Assembly (NCBI GenBank): GCA_001931905.2
Contig: MSJI02000798.1
Location: forward strand, 1 to 64,000
Length of the DNA: 64,000 nt
Direction of reading: 5' to 3'
DNA from: Cladosporium sp. IMV 00045
Taxonomy: Eukaryota > Ascomycota > Dothideomycetes > Cladosporiales > Cladosporiaceae
This document shows positions 30,759-41,801 of the stretch, piece by piece. A program made the translations under genes and the position numbers. The first letter of the stretch is position 1. Every line of letters begins with the position of its first letter. Under the pieces are notes generated by a model, which was not told the DNA's origin, did not search any database, and saw only the letters and a program-made list of their open reading frames with translations.

Positions 30759-33111
30759 ATGGCGCCCTCTTTCGAGCAGCTGGACCCCGAGCAGGCCGAA
30801 TACGACGGCGAGGAGGATATCGACTTTTCTGGTATGCTCGCCTGCTTTCTTGCTTTCCCCTTGAACGAATGCGCGGCGGGACGGCGACACTGACAATCTG
30901 TAGATCTCCGCGAGCAGTATGAGGTTCGCATGGAGGAGGGACTCGACACCTTTGTCGTGATCGATGGCCTGCCCAAGGTCCCCGAAGACAGCAGGCCTAA
31001 GCTCATCAAGTTCTTGCTGCGCAAGCTCACCGCCGCCGGCAAGACCAAGGAGGACAATGTCTTCATGCCCATGGACGACGCCACTGGCCAGACTGGAGGT
31101 TACGCTTTCGTCGAGTACGAGACTCCCGCCCAGGCCGTCGCCGCCGTCAAGGCTCTTCACGGCACCCCTCTCGACAAAAAGCACACCATTGCCGTCAACA
31201 AGCTCACCGATATCGAGCGCTACGGTAGAGAAGGACGCATCGACGAGGATTACAAGGAGCCGGAGATTGCGCCTTTCGAGGAGAAGGAGCACTTGCGCTG
31301 GTGGTTGGGCGATCACGAGGGCAGGGATCAGTTCGTCATGTACCGCGGCGAGAACGTCGGCGTCTTCTGGAACGAGAAGGAGGACCAGCCCGAACCGATT
31401 GTGGACAGACAAGCCTGGACCGAGTCTTTCGTGCAGTGGTCCCCCAAGGGCACATACCTCACATCTATGCACTCTCAGGGTGTGCAACTCTGGGGAGGCC
31501 CCGGCTGGTCAAGACAGAAGCGTTTCATGCACCCTGGCGTCAACCTTGTCGACTTCTCTCCCAACGAGCGCTACCTCACCACCTGGTCTCACCGCCCGAT
31601 GCAGATCGACGAAGGCCACCCCGTTCTCGGCGTTGACGAGGACGGCAAGAACTACATCATCTGGGACATCGCTACTGGCAAGCCTATCCGTTCTTTCGTC
31701 ACCCTCGACCTCCCCGGCCCTACCACCGACGCCGAGGGCCAGCCCGTCAAGAAGAAGCTGCAATGGCCTGCTTTCAAGTGGTCTGCCGATTCCAAGTACG
31801 TTGCGCGCATGAACCCTGGCCAGGGTGTCAGCGTTTACGAACTCCCCCGCATGAACCTTATGGACAAGACCAGCATCAAGATCGAGGGCATTATGGACTT
31901 CGAGTGGTGCCCCGCCAACCCCCAGAGAGCCGACGTCAAGACCCCCGAGCAACTGTTCTGCTACTGGACCCCTGAGATGGGCAGCAACCCCGCCAAGGTC
32001 GGTCTGATGTCCGTCCCTACCAAGGAGGTCGTCCGTACCCGTAACCTGTTCAACGTCTCCGATGCCAAGCTTCACTGGCAATCCAACTCCGACTTCCTCT
32101 GCGTCAAGGTCGACAGGCACAGCAAGAGCAAGAAGAGTCTGGCAACTAACCTCGAGATTTTCCGCGTCAAGGAGAAGGGCGTTCCCGTCGAGGTCATCGA
32201 CACTATCAAGGACACCGTCATCAACTTCGCGTGGGAACCCAAGGGTGACCGTTTCGTCCTCATCACCGCCGGCGAGATTCCTCCCGGATCCGCCGTCCCC
32301 CCCAAGACTTCCGTCAGCTTCTTCTGCCCCGAAAAGGTCAAGGGTAACGGCGTTGGTAACTTCAAGCTGATCCGCACCGTCGACAAGAAGAACAACAACG
32401 CCATCCACTGGTCGCCCAACGGCCGTTTCGTCGTTGTCGCCACCGTCCTCAGCCAGCAGTCTTTCGACCTCGACTTCTACGACTTTGACTTCGAGGGTGA
32501 CAAGGATGAGAAGGACAAGGACCTCACCGCCAATCTTCAGCTCCTCAACAGCGCCGATCACTACGGCGTGACCGACATCGAGTGGGACCCCTCTGGTCGC
32601 TTCGTCGCCACCAGCGCCAGTGTCTGGAAGCACAGAGTGAGTAGCAATCCATCCCCTACGTGAAACGACTCGAAAGCACATACTAACAAGCCCCTCCCAG
32701 ATGGAAAACGGCTACCACATCTACTCCTTCGCCGGCAACATGCTGCGCGAAGAGCCGATCGAGCAATTCAAGCAGTTCGTGTGGCGCCCGCGCCCGGAGC
32801 GCCTGCTCAGCAAGGAGGAGATGAAGACGGTGCGCAAGAACCTGCGCGAGTACTCGCGCCAGTTCGAGGAGGCCGACGTCGCCAAGCGCAGCAGCGCCGA
32901 CAAGGCCGTCGTCGAGGAGCGCCGCCGCAAACTCAACGAGTGGCTCGCCTACCGCGAGCGCACCGTCGCCGACTTGCTCGAGGACCGCGAGGAGTTCGGT
33001 CTGCCGGAGATCAGCGAGGAGCGCGCCGCCCTCCAGGTCGACGATGAGGGACAGGTTGTTGAGGAGATCTTTGAGGAGATTTTGGAGGAGAGTGAGGAGG
33101 TTATTGAGTAA
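30759..33111 (+). CDS. prt1: Translation initiation factor eIF3 subunit b (Prt1), complete copy
   Basis: Core scaffold subunit of eIF3, which recruits the 43S complex to mRNA. Three exons, 30759-30831, 30904-32636 and 32701-33111, give 738 residues, the normal length. An N-terminal RRM covers about 38-125 ([14 protein letters not shown]1 GYAFVEYE near 90). A nine-bladed WD-like propeller spans about 185-650 (repeated W-S-P/N motifs such as [34 protein letters not shown]). A charged C-terminal helix binds other subunits. The last intron has a perfect TACTAAC branch site at 32681-32687. The second copy at 48986-50708 lacks residues 1-186 because of an assembly gap. Confidence 0.97.
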
Positions 33112-33970
33112 GGGTAAGGGAGATTGGAAGAATGAAGTATGAGGGAATGAAAAAAGCAAAACGTTCCGATTTATGCGCGCAGGGGAAACGCATTCATGTC
33201 CTTTGTGAATGCCGCATGGCGTTTTTCTATTAGTTAATGTCATCTGTTTGGCTGGCAAGCACTTCGACCTGGGGGAACTGATGCATGAAGGGTTTGGACT
33301 TGGGTTTTTTTTGCTCTGTCAAAGGAGCAGAAAGGGAATGGGACTTGTACTGTTTTCTTTCCCATAAGTCGATAGAGGAAGAGAGAAAAATGCGAGTATG
33401 CACAATATTGAATTTTTGTTGGATTTATTATATTACTTCTTCAGGCCTGTTTTGGATGATGAGATCTGCCCATCAAGCGCTGTGGTTTGGGATGATGAGG
33501 TTCTACATGCATATACTTGTACAGGGCACGGTAAGTGTTCACTGCGTCACTATGCTGGGTCGCCACGTTCCAATATATGGATCTCAACAACACGAGACGA
33601 AGAAGCTCTGGCTTCTGTGATGATCTGGGCTATGCGAATGACAAATTCGTCGTTCGATTGGCGCCAGTCGGGACAAATACAGGATACTTCGAGGAAAATC
33701 ACAAGCCAGGACGGTGCATGGTTCCCTTCTCTCAAGTCCCGAACACCACCGCTGAAATACAAGTTACAAGGGAAGAAAAAGTTGTGATACCAACTTGAGA
33801 AACACGACAGAGGCACAGATAATGTCCCGGCCATTAGTCTCAAACACTACCTAGTAAAACCAGCAACGCGAAAAGTACCTCTCCATCCACACCGCAACAT
33901 CCGCACGACGAAACCTCACTGCTCAACCACCCGCCACACCAACCCAACACAACCACCAGCCCCTCACGCA
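33112..33970. other. Intergenic, convergent 3' ends of eIF3b and the FAR1/Zn-cluster gene (copy 1)
   Basis: No supported gene. Similarity to 50709-51522 is patchy (best at 33780-33970), so this spacer evolves fast. Confidence 0.6.
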
Positions 33971-36194
33971 TCACCCGCCTCCCTTCCCCCTCCCCGCCCC
34001 AGCAGCAGCATTAACAGCACCAGCATTCTCAACCTCCACCGCCCTCCTCGTCAACTCCACAAAGCCCAACCGCGGCCCCGTCCCGAACCCCGCGACATTG
34101 TTCGTGGCGCAGAGGCTTTCAGTCCAGCGTTTGAATTCTGGCGCCAGATTGCGCAGGAACAGGAAGCAGAGCATTTCTTCCGGGAAGACGGGCGGGACGG
34201 GAGGTAGTTTGCTGGCGGGGTGTGGGGTGTGCAAGGTTGAGAAGGGCGTGGTCGCGCTGGTGCTGCGGTGGGGGGCTGTGGGATCTGGTGCGTGGTGGCC
34301 GTGAGAGTGGGAATGCCAGTGTTGGCTTAGTTGGTTCAAAGCCGCGTACGCAGTTTCCAGTCGGAAGATGTAGTCTTTCAGGTCTCTGCTGTTGGCTTGC
34401 GTGATGTTGTGGAGGTCTTGGTAGAGGTTGAAGCCCATTTCGGAACCCGATGGCTGGCAGATGTTCTCCAGCACGGCCCAGATGTCGGAGGCGGTTTGGA
34501 TGTGTTGCACGCGGTTCCGGAACGTGGGCGCGAGCGTGCCCCAGAGCGCGCCGGTGAGGGCGGCGTTGCGCCGGTTGAAGATGGCGAGCCGTTTGATGTA
34601 TTCGTTCCAGTCTTCGACTTTGCAGTCAGCGGGGGGAGCGGTGGGTTCGGTTTTGCTGCCGATCAAGAGCTCGAAGGTGTTCTCTTTCATGCATGCTTCG
34701 GTCATCAGGTCGCGGTACGTGGGCCAGTCGCTCGCGGTTTGAAGGAGTGGTACTGCTTTGTAGGAATCTCCACTACCGCACGAGCTGGCTGCTAGGATTT
34801 CTACGGCGGAGCTTTGAAGATCCAGTTTGACGGGGGCTACGTATTGCGTTTGGAAAGCTTGCAGGTTGGCCAGGATCTCTTCGGCGCGGTGGGCGTTCTG
34901 TTGAAATTGTGATGCTGAGCTGCGAGCACGATTGCCGCCGGATGCGTGGACGTCTTGCTGTGGCTGTTGAACGTCGTTCGCTGGTAACGTGTCCATCTGC
35001 ATAGCTTCTGAGGCGTCTACTGCGCCGTCCATCTCAGGGATTGGGGCAAGTGGTTCTTCGGGCTCATGGTCGTACTCGCAGGCATGCCCTGCTTGTGCAC
35101 ATCCACCACACGTGGGCCGTGAACTATCGCACTTGATCTTCCGTGACCTACACAGATTGCACGGACGACCACCAGAGGAAGCAGTGTCTCCCTTGATGAG
35201 ACAAGTGCCGAACTTCTTGTACTTCAACTTCATGTTCGCAACGTCGGTTCGAGTAAAAAGACCATTCGGATTTGTTCGCTGTAAGAATTGCAGGACCTGT
35301 GCCGTGGGCGTACCAATCGCGAAGAGCCCATCGACAGCCTGTTCAATGCCACCAGCGCGTGCCCTGCGCCTGTGACCGGTCAAGTTCAAGGCTTCCAGCG
35401 GGCCATGATTGTGATGCGTCTTTCGGTGGCGTACTTGCCACTCGCCGTCCGGATTGTTGGGGTCGACTGCAACGGCAGCCAAACTCATCGGACAGTTCAT
35501 CCGCTGACTCTTGCGGTTGTGGCGGATTCGAGTTTGATCAGTGAGCTTTCCAGTGTTGGCTGCCTTGCCATGTTTGCTGCAGTGCATGTAGCGCTTGTAG
35601 AGTATGCCTTTGGCATTCTTCTTACTCGCGCGACGCACCAGCTCATAGCCGTGCTCCAAGGACCATGAATGGATGGCTTCTTCTAAGGCAACCTGGCTAT
35701 GATAAGTCCCCTCAGGTGGTGGTGGAAGATGGAAGATAGGCTCGTTGCCATCATGTTCATCCGGCTGGGGTCCGTCATCGTCTTCCTCGCCGTCCGGTCT
35801 CACGTTGGCAGGGAGCTCGCCATACTGCGATAAAGTTGGCGATGGCGCGTTTGGTAAAGGCGCGCCTGGGTCATGTTGCGTAGGAGACGGGGACGTGACT
35901 GGTGGCTGTGGATAGTGATGAGAGGGCCCGGACGTGTGAATGTCCGACTGTGCATGCTGCTGAGGTGTCGCGGTCGGAGCAGCTTGCGGATAATAGTGCT
36001 GCTGATGCTGGGCAGCAGGTACAGCAGGGTAGGGCAGTGCTTGGTGTTGATGAAAAGGACCTGTTGCGAAAGGATTCGGGGGGAATGCCCCGTCGACGGC
36101 GTCCTGCACGCCGTATTGGGTGTCTATTTGACTTTGTTAGAGATCAGACGATGCTTGTGACTTCAGTGCATTTTATCTCACATTGGGAATTCAT
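33971..36194 (-). CDS. FAR1-type + Zn2Cys6 + gag-like fusion protein (copy 1)
   Basis: A probable DNA-binding protein with transposon-derived parts. Exon 1 is 36182-36194 (13 nt, MNSQ plus one base) and exon 2 is 33971-36123, 721 residues. Residues 1-130 are a Q/P/H-rich head. Residues 143-245 resemble the FAR1/WRKY-GCM1 zinc fold of MULE-type transposases, with candidate ligands Cys186, Cys215, His242 and His244 (HHNHG) and a following TRTDVANMKLKYK segment. Residues 326-353 are a canonical fungal Zn2Cys6 cluster (C-x2-C-x6-C-x6-C-x2-C-x6-C). Residues about 470-700 resemble a copia-type UBN2/gag domain (SDIWAVLENIC, DLKDYIFRLETAYAALNQL). No transposase catalytic, protease, integrase or reverse transcriptase part is present. 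The function is unknown; a domesticated regulator is an inference. Confidence 0.8.
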
Positions 36195-36494
36195 ATTCTA
36201 TGTCAAGACCTCGGTGGCACAGCAGCCGATGGGTGTTGGTGGTGGGCTCTTTACAGCCAGCAATGCTTGTGCTTAGCGAGTCGTGTCTTTTGCTGTTCTG
36301 ACTGCGGAAATCCCTTCCGCGCTCTTTCTATCTCTATTTTCACTTCACACGCCACTTCACACGCCACTTCACTCCTGTCCTGGAACAATTCACTTACGCA
36401 CCGACCAGAACAGGAAGGCGCGAGAATTCTATGCCACCAATCGATCTGGACCAGAAAAATAAAGAGACAACCCATGGCTTGTCGTGCAGAACAA

Positions 36495-36635
36495 CAGGTG
36501 AAGTGCTATTTTGGACTCTCATAGTTCGGGCGAGGATACTCCCCACAGACTGCAGTCCAATGCGATGGTCTGACGTATCCGCCTAGCGTCGGCTGTCCCT
36601 CACTAACCCGCATCGTGATGCCGTTGAGGCCGTGC
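36495..36635. promoter_or_regulatory. Highly conserved non-coding block (copy 1)
   Basis: Two mismatches in 141 bp against the other copy, while flanking spacer sequence has many substitutions and indels. It includes the palindrome GACTGCAGTC. No coding frame is evident. It could be an enhancer shared by the divergent genes or a non-coding RNA. Confidence 0.5.
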
Positions 36636-36696
36636 TTTGCGTCTTGCTTCGAGCCAGACGCGCCAGACGATATCGTCCCTGATGATTCGCATCACC

Positions 36697-36719
36697 TATA
36701 GGGTAATGCTTACCCTATA
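36697..36719. repeat. Perfect short hairpin in the dehydratase upstream region
   Basis: Arms TATAGGGTAA and TTACCCTATA separated by TGC. The other copy retains only the right half (near 54241-54250), so the palindrome is specific to this copy. Confidence 0.7.
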
Positions 36720-37116
36720 ACATCAAGCGATTCGACAACCGTCAGACAGACCGCCGGACAATGGCAAAGCGGCAACTCACGCCCCGCCCTCGACCTTGTT
36801 ATCGTCTCCCCGGTTGTCGTAATTTATGGGGACACACTTACCCGATCCGTGCTAGAATCCCGGTTTGAGATATCGCATCGGCTTGTCCTTGTCACTCCCA
36901 GGGCGCGACCGTGATGTCCGCCCCGTGGAATCGGCATACGGAGTAGGCAAAATCTACTCTTTGCCACGGCTGCATGTCTGATAAGGGAAAGATACATAAG
37001 AAGGCCTAAGTCTGCCCTACTTCCGATTCCTTCCTCTCTCATCTTGTTCGTCTCGTTTTCTTCGCATTGTTGTCGAGAAAGCCTTTCGTTTGATCCTTAT
37101 CTTTAATACTTTCAAG

Positions 37117-38437
37117 ATGACCGTTCCTCAAGTCTACGCCCCCCTCACCAACGGCAAGGCTCCTGTTATCAAGCAGGCATCGACCAAGCCTGCCAGCAAG
37201 AAGCCATGGCGTGAGACTCCTTTGGTCGAATCGGCCAACCTCTCTGAGGCAGCGGGATGGTACGGAAGCCCATCAATCCCTTCAGCTTCGATCAGCTGAG
37301 CCAGTCTTCTTGATAAGACTGGTCTCACCAAGATACGGATTGCTAAATTGGAGAAGCAGAATCTTCCTCAAGCTTGAGACCCTACAGCCTTCGGGTTCAT
37401 TCAAGAGCAGGGGTATTGGCTACTACTGCCAGGTCGCCCTTGAGCGCGCCGCCGACCCTTCAGCCGTCCACTTCTATGCCTCATCCGGTGGTAACGCGGG
37501 TCTGGCCTGCGTCTTCGCCGCCAAATCCCTCGGCCGTCCGTCGACCGTCGTTGTCCCTCACTCCACCAAGCCGATGATGATCGCTAAGATCCGTGCCGCC
37601 GGCGCAAGCAACGTCATCCAGGAGGGCAACAGCCTCAAAGATGCCATCTCTCACCTTCAAGAAGTCGTCATGCCTGAGGCCCAGGCTAGGGGCGAAGAAG
37701 CCGTCTTCGTCCCGCCTTTCGACCACGAAAACGTTTGGAGGGGTAACCAGACTGTCTTTGAGGAAGTCGCAAAGCAGATGGGTGAGCAGGGCCATGGCCA
37801 AGCAGACGTCATGGCCTGCTCCATCGGTGGCGGCGGACTTCTCATTGGCATGCTGCAGGGCATGGAGGAAGCCGGCTGGAACAACACTGAAGTCCTCGCC
37901 GTCGAAACCGAAGGAGCTGACTCCCTGAGTGAGAGCTTGAAGTGTGGCCAACTCACCGCCCTTCCCGGAATTTCATCACAGGCCACCTCCCTCGGTGCCG
38001 TCAAGGTTGCTGAACGCTGCTTCGATCTCGCCCGGAAGCATGAAGCCAAAGGCCACGTCAAGAGCGTCGTCTTGTCAGACGCAGAGGCCGCGATGGGCTG
38101 CTGGCGTTTCGCCGATGATGAAAAGGCCCTCATCGAATTGGCCTGCGGTGTCAATTTGGCTCTCTGCTATGGCGGCCGCTTGAACCAGGCTCTTGGTCGC
38201 CAGGTCAAGCCCGACGATAAGGTCGTCATCATCGTCTGCGGTGGTTCCAACGTCACAACCGCCATGGTTGAAGGCTGGAGGCAGGAGTACGGCTACCTCG
38301 ACGAGAGAATCGTCGCGGCTAACAATGATGTGCCGAGCGCAAAGACCGGTCACAGCGTTCCGGCCACTTCCTACAACGGCGGCTCTCTCGACCCGATGGG
38401 TGGTGGTATGCAAAGCTTCGTGCCGATTCGCGTGTGA
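37117..38437 (+). CDS. L-serine/L-threonine dehydratase, catabolic type (copy 1)
   Basis: PLP-dependent deaminase converting serine to pyruvate and threonine to 2-oxobutyrate (yeast Cha1-like, fold type II). Two exons, 37117-37259 and 37357-38437, give 407 residues. The spliced junction restores AAGCRIFLKLE. Lys64 in SGSFKSRG is the PLP Schiff-base lysine. SSGGNAG binds the substrate carboxylate, and the GGGGLLIG loop binds the PLP phosphate. There is no ACT regulatory domain, so it is not the biosynthetic threonine dehydratase. About 30 N-terminal residues precede the usual fold start (WRETPLVES). The intron carries a TGCTAAAT branch-like site. Confidence 0.94.
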
Positions 38438-38730
38438 GCGTTTGGAGGTGTTGATTCCATTATTAATGACTATAAACGATTTCGGAGTAATAGGTACTTA
38501 TTTCCAGGCGTTATAACAATCAGAACGAACAAGATCAATATTCAACAGCATTTTTGTCTCCCACATTCATCATCATTACCATCGTTCTCATGATCTTTGT
38601 TGTCAATAGAACAGTAAATCAAATTACAAGGGTATCTCATCACCTCGCAACGCACCAGACAATGCTATCATGAGTTTTTCGTGTCTACCCGTGAACGCCC
38701 ATATGATTTCAAGTCACAACCGACCACCTC
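38438..38730. other. Short intergenic, convergent 3' ends (copy 1)
   Basis: 3' flanks only; conserved with 55989-56280. Confidence 0.6.
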
Positions 38731-39657
38731 TCAAGCAGCAGATGCCAGACCAAGCAAGCCTTTCCTGTACTCCCAGTAGTTCTTGCGAATAGGGTCATAA
38801 GTGACGGCAAGCAAATCCAGCGCCTCGCCAGCCTGCTTCTTATCCTCATCGGCGAGAATATCAGCCAGCAGATCGAGCGCGTGGCTCGACCTGACGCCGT
38901 TCGGTCTGGACAAATCCGCGTACTCGCTCGCAATGCTCTTGAGACCCTCCAAGCCCTCACCGCTCGCCTTCGCAATCCCCCTCAGATAGTTCCAAGGGCT
39001 CGGGTTCTGCGGCGCCTTGCTAATTGCTTTCGAAGCAAATTCCACCTCCCTGCGCTTGACTTCCGGGTCGCTCACGCCCTTGACACCCTCCGCCTCGCGC
39101 CCATTGACCACATACCAGCGGTGATTCCAAGCACTGTTATTCCTAACATCCCGCTCAATCATCCTCTCGACAAACTCCATCTCCTCCCTCCCCCACAGCC
39201 CAAACCGCTTAACGAGCCACTGCCTATAGCTCCAAACGTGGTAGTTCTTGCCGTCCAGCCCGAACATCTCCTCCGCGAACTCGCGCTCTCCCGTCGGGTC
39301 CCCAAGCTTGTCCACGACCATCATGCGGTGATTCCAAATCTGATAGTTTTTCTGGTGCGTGCGCGCCGTCTCGCTCGCCCACTCGAGCTCCGCGCGCAGG
39401 TCGGCTTTCAGTGCGAACAGCGTCGCCGCTCGGTACAGCCAGACTGTGTAGTGTGCTGGGTTCATGTCGATGACTTCCTCCGTCAACTCGAGGACGCGCT
39501 CGGAGTATTCGTTTGCGGCCATAACGGCGCGCAGGTAGGACATCGCTTCTTCGTAGTCTGGGGCGTAGGCGATTGCTGCGAGGGGATTGGGGCCGCCTTC
39601 GTCCGTGGGGAGGGGCTTGATGTCTGACCACATGGGGTCTTCGGAGTATTTACTCAT
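38731..39657 (-). CDS. ram2: Farnesyl/geranylgeranyltransferase type I alpha subunit, Ram2 (copy 1)
   Basis: Shared alpha subunit of protein farnesyltransferase and geranylgeranyltransferase I, which prenylate CaaX proteins such as Ras and Rho. Single exon, 308 residues. Five PFTA-type repeats are visible: NPAHYTVWLYR, NYQIWNHRMM, NYHVWSYRQWLV, NNSAWNHRWYVV and NPSPWNYLRG. The Lys following the first repeats in this family takes part in catalysis. The other copy differs at about seven residues (for example Met for Leu at position 9). Confidence 0.94.
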   Translation of the reverse strand: MSKYSEDPMWSDIKPLPTDEGGPNPLAAIAYAPDYEEAMSYLRAVMAANEYSERVLELTEEVIDMNPAHYTVWLYRAATLFALKADLRAELEWASETARTHQKNYQIWNHRMMVVDKLGDPTGEREFAEEMFGLDGKNYHVWSYRQWLVKRFGLWGREEMEFVERMIERDVRNNSAWNHRWYVVNGREAEGVKGVSDPEVKRREVEFASKAISKAPQNPSPWNYLRGIAKASGEGLEGLKSIASEYADLSRPNGVRSSHALDLLADILADEDKKQAGEALDLLAVTYDPIRKNYWEYRKGLLGLASAA

Positions 39658-39913
39658 TTTTGCGGTGTTATGTCAAGTGGTGTTATTATTAGTTGGTGTA
39701 TTGGAGGATGAGGAAGTGTTTTGAGGCTCTCGTGGTTTCGGTGGAAGTTGGTTTGCGCGGGGAAGTGGAGGGCATGTGATGATGGGTGAATGCGGGCTTG
39801 ACAAGAACAATATGAAGGAAGCGACGCGTTTTTTTGGAAGCGCTTTTGTTACGTACATACAGACAATGAAGCCCCCTGATCTGATAAAAGGGTATTTCTG
39901 ATGATTTAAACAA

Positions 39914-40403
39914 TCACAACTTGACCTCCCTCCCAACGCAGCTCATCCACTTGCGTCTGTCTTCACCGAAGAACTCGACATTGGGTTTCATGTTGTTGTC
40001 ACTACCATCGATGGTACCGGAGCAAAGAACCTTCAAGTCAGGCAAAGACTCTGGTGAGTTGTATAGCGAAGATCCCTATGAAAATAGACCATATCAGCGT
40101 CGCTCTATGGTTCCAATTGAAGCAGACTAGTATTGAATAGTTGCCACTTACACATCTCGAGCAGAAGAACCTCTCCAACGCCCCTCCAGACTTGGTCTCT
40201 CTATCCGGCCACGACCTTACAAGATCCTGTCCCTTTTCATACTCAACATTCGCTTTCAACATGCGATAGTTGTGAGCGAAAGCAGAGCCGGTGAATTTCT
40301 TGCAGTTGACGCAGTGGCAAAGGACTCCGCCCTTGTCTTGTCCCGTGATGCTGAATATGACGCCTTTGCAGAGGCAGGAGGCTTTGATTGTTCGTTGTGC
40401 CAT
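39914..40403 (-). CDS. GFA-domain (glutathione-dependent formaldehyde-activating-like) protein (copy 1)
   Basis: Small zinc-binding GFA/CENP-V family protein; the substrate is unknown. Two exons, 40152-40403 and 39914-40075 (GTAAGT donor, CATAG acceptor, phase 0), give 137 residues. The metal motif is complete: Cys10-x-Cys12, Cys29-His-Cys31-x2-Cys34 (LCHCVNC), and Cys81-x2-Cys84 at the exon junction. FTGSAFAHNYRM and KPNVEFFGEDRRKWM are typical of the fungal subfamily. Fold and metal binding are secure from sequence, the reaction is not. Confidence 0.9.
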
Positions 40404-41801
40404 TGTGATGGGCGTTTAAGAATGGTTGATTCTGGAGAAAGAGAGAGGAAAATGGAGAAGAGATCAAGGGTGTTTATGTTCTGGTATGTATTGGTTCAAA
40501 TCGCGTCCTCTCATTGGAAGTGTTGCCTGACCTGCCTATCTCATCACCAAGCCTCGGTCCAGCGATAGTTTTCGCAAGGCGTGGGGTTGCTGCAGATCAT
40601 GTACTTTATGCTTCGATCGAACATTGCATATATCAATACTCTTCTTTTTTTAAAAAAGAGAGAATGGTGGGATAAATGATGTATCGATTCTCAACTTTCC
40701 TTATTCTTGCGAGAACTTGAGCATTTACACGGTCTTTGTCAGGCCAATTGAACGTTACGGTAGGAGAGGGATATCTCGGTTGTACTTTGCTGCAATATCA
40801 TGCCTGCTTAATAACATTCCATTCAGATATCGTTGACGATAGATCATCTTTGTTTAGGAGGAAGAAAAGAATTTCTGAATTTAGATCGGAGACTTTTCTC
40901 CATGAACATAATCGTCGACACAAATGTGGTCTCTTGATGGCATTACCATTTTCGAAAAATTTCTTACATTGCTTTTGTCGACTTCACACCGCTCTGGATA
41001 CAGACTGACGGCGTTTCCCGCATCGAAGTCGATGGAGCGTATTTTATGGCAGCTTTCTGGTAAACGGTGGGATCAAGGCTGAGACCAAGCTTGCAAAGCA
41101 AGTCGCTGAAGGACATGTCGCTCTGTCGATGCAACTAGTGAAGCTCAAGGCAATTCTGCTCAATTCTTTGAAGAGAAGGCTCCATCTCCATGATCGCGTC
41201 AAATTCCACGCTTGTTTGAGTAGAAAAGCAGCTCAAGTCCTGCTTGAAGATCTTTTGGAACGATTACTTTAGCTCCGAGCGACAGAAATACCAGATTGTC
41301 ATTGGCTTGACGAGGTATCGCTTGCAGAAGTCGCTCGCCAGAGTGCTTTTTGCGACGACTGCAGCGCGCGAATAGTTGTGACAGGCGGAAGGCGGTGAAT
41401 AGAATGCTTTCATAGGATGTAGAGATCGATTTCCTGGGATCATAAACGCAGATCTGTTATGCATGGCCGGAACCGAGTTCTAACAGAGCTTGGAGGTGTG
41501 ATTCTAACCGACATGGAACGCATCCGAGCGGAAACCCGGTGTTTGCGATGGTTGCGTGGCTCTGATCGTATTTCGTGGGAAGTGTACTGCGGTATGCGGT
41601 GCTTTTGGTATCCAACTCTCCAGGTCTAACAAGAGAGATGTCTCCATGTCGTGCGATTTTGCCCAGCAAGGACAAACCCTAAAACGGACGGCATGTATAT
41701 TCCACAAAATGCCACACTGAAATATGCCGTGATATACTTCAACCCAGATCCCTAGCTCCTAAGCGTTCAAGACTGGCTCCACCATATCCTACAAAGACCT
41801 C
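40404..41801. other. Intergenic 1.4 kb with degenerate coding-like remnant (copy 1)
   Basis: No intact gene. A stretch at about 41289-41399 reads IPDCHWLDEVSLAEVARQ followed by a CxxC-type pair and ends in a stop. It matches part of a longer open frame at 58666-58947 in the other copy. The remainder is AT-rich and alignable to the other copy with many changes. Confidence 0.5.

Larger units (their letters stand above)
36195..37116. promoter_or_regulatory. Divergent promoter between fusion gene and serine dehydratase (copy 1)
   Basis: 922 bp. A 141-bp block at 36495-36635 differs at only two positions from 54045-54185. A perfect 10-bp inverted repeat with a 3-nt loop lies at 36697-36719. A shared inverted repeat GAGTAG...CTACTC lies at 36941-36959, within a conserved segment about 160-175 bp upstream of the dehydratase start. 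Confidence 0.5.

Noticed and set aside
31509..32681. A 390-codon antisense open frame across eIF3b (and its twin at 49106-50230)
   Set aside because: It is a shadow of the strongly codon-biased eIF3b frame. Its composition (Val/Leu/Gly/Asp-rich) has no domain, and it exists only because third positions avoid A and T.
33971..36109. An active transposable element encoding the fusion protein
   Set aside because: No terminal repeats, target duplications, transposase DDE, integrase or reverse transcriptase were seen, and the locus is syntenic in both homoeologs.
38881..39627. A 248-codon frame antisense to Ram2
   Set aside because: Mirror of a conserved coding exon with no independent evidence. 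The duplicate copy breaks the equivalent frame.
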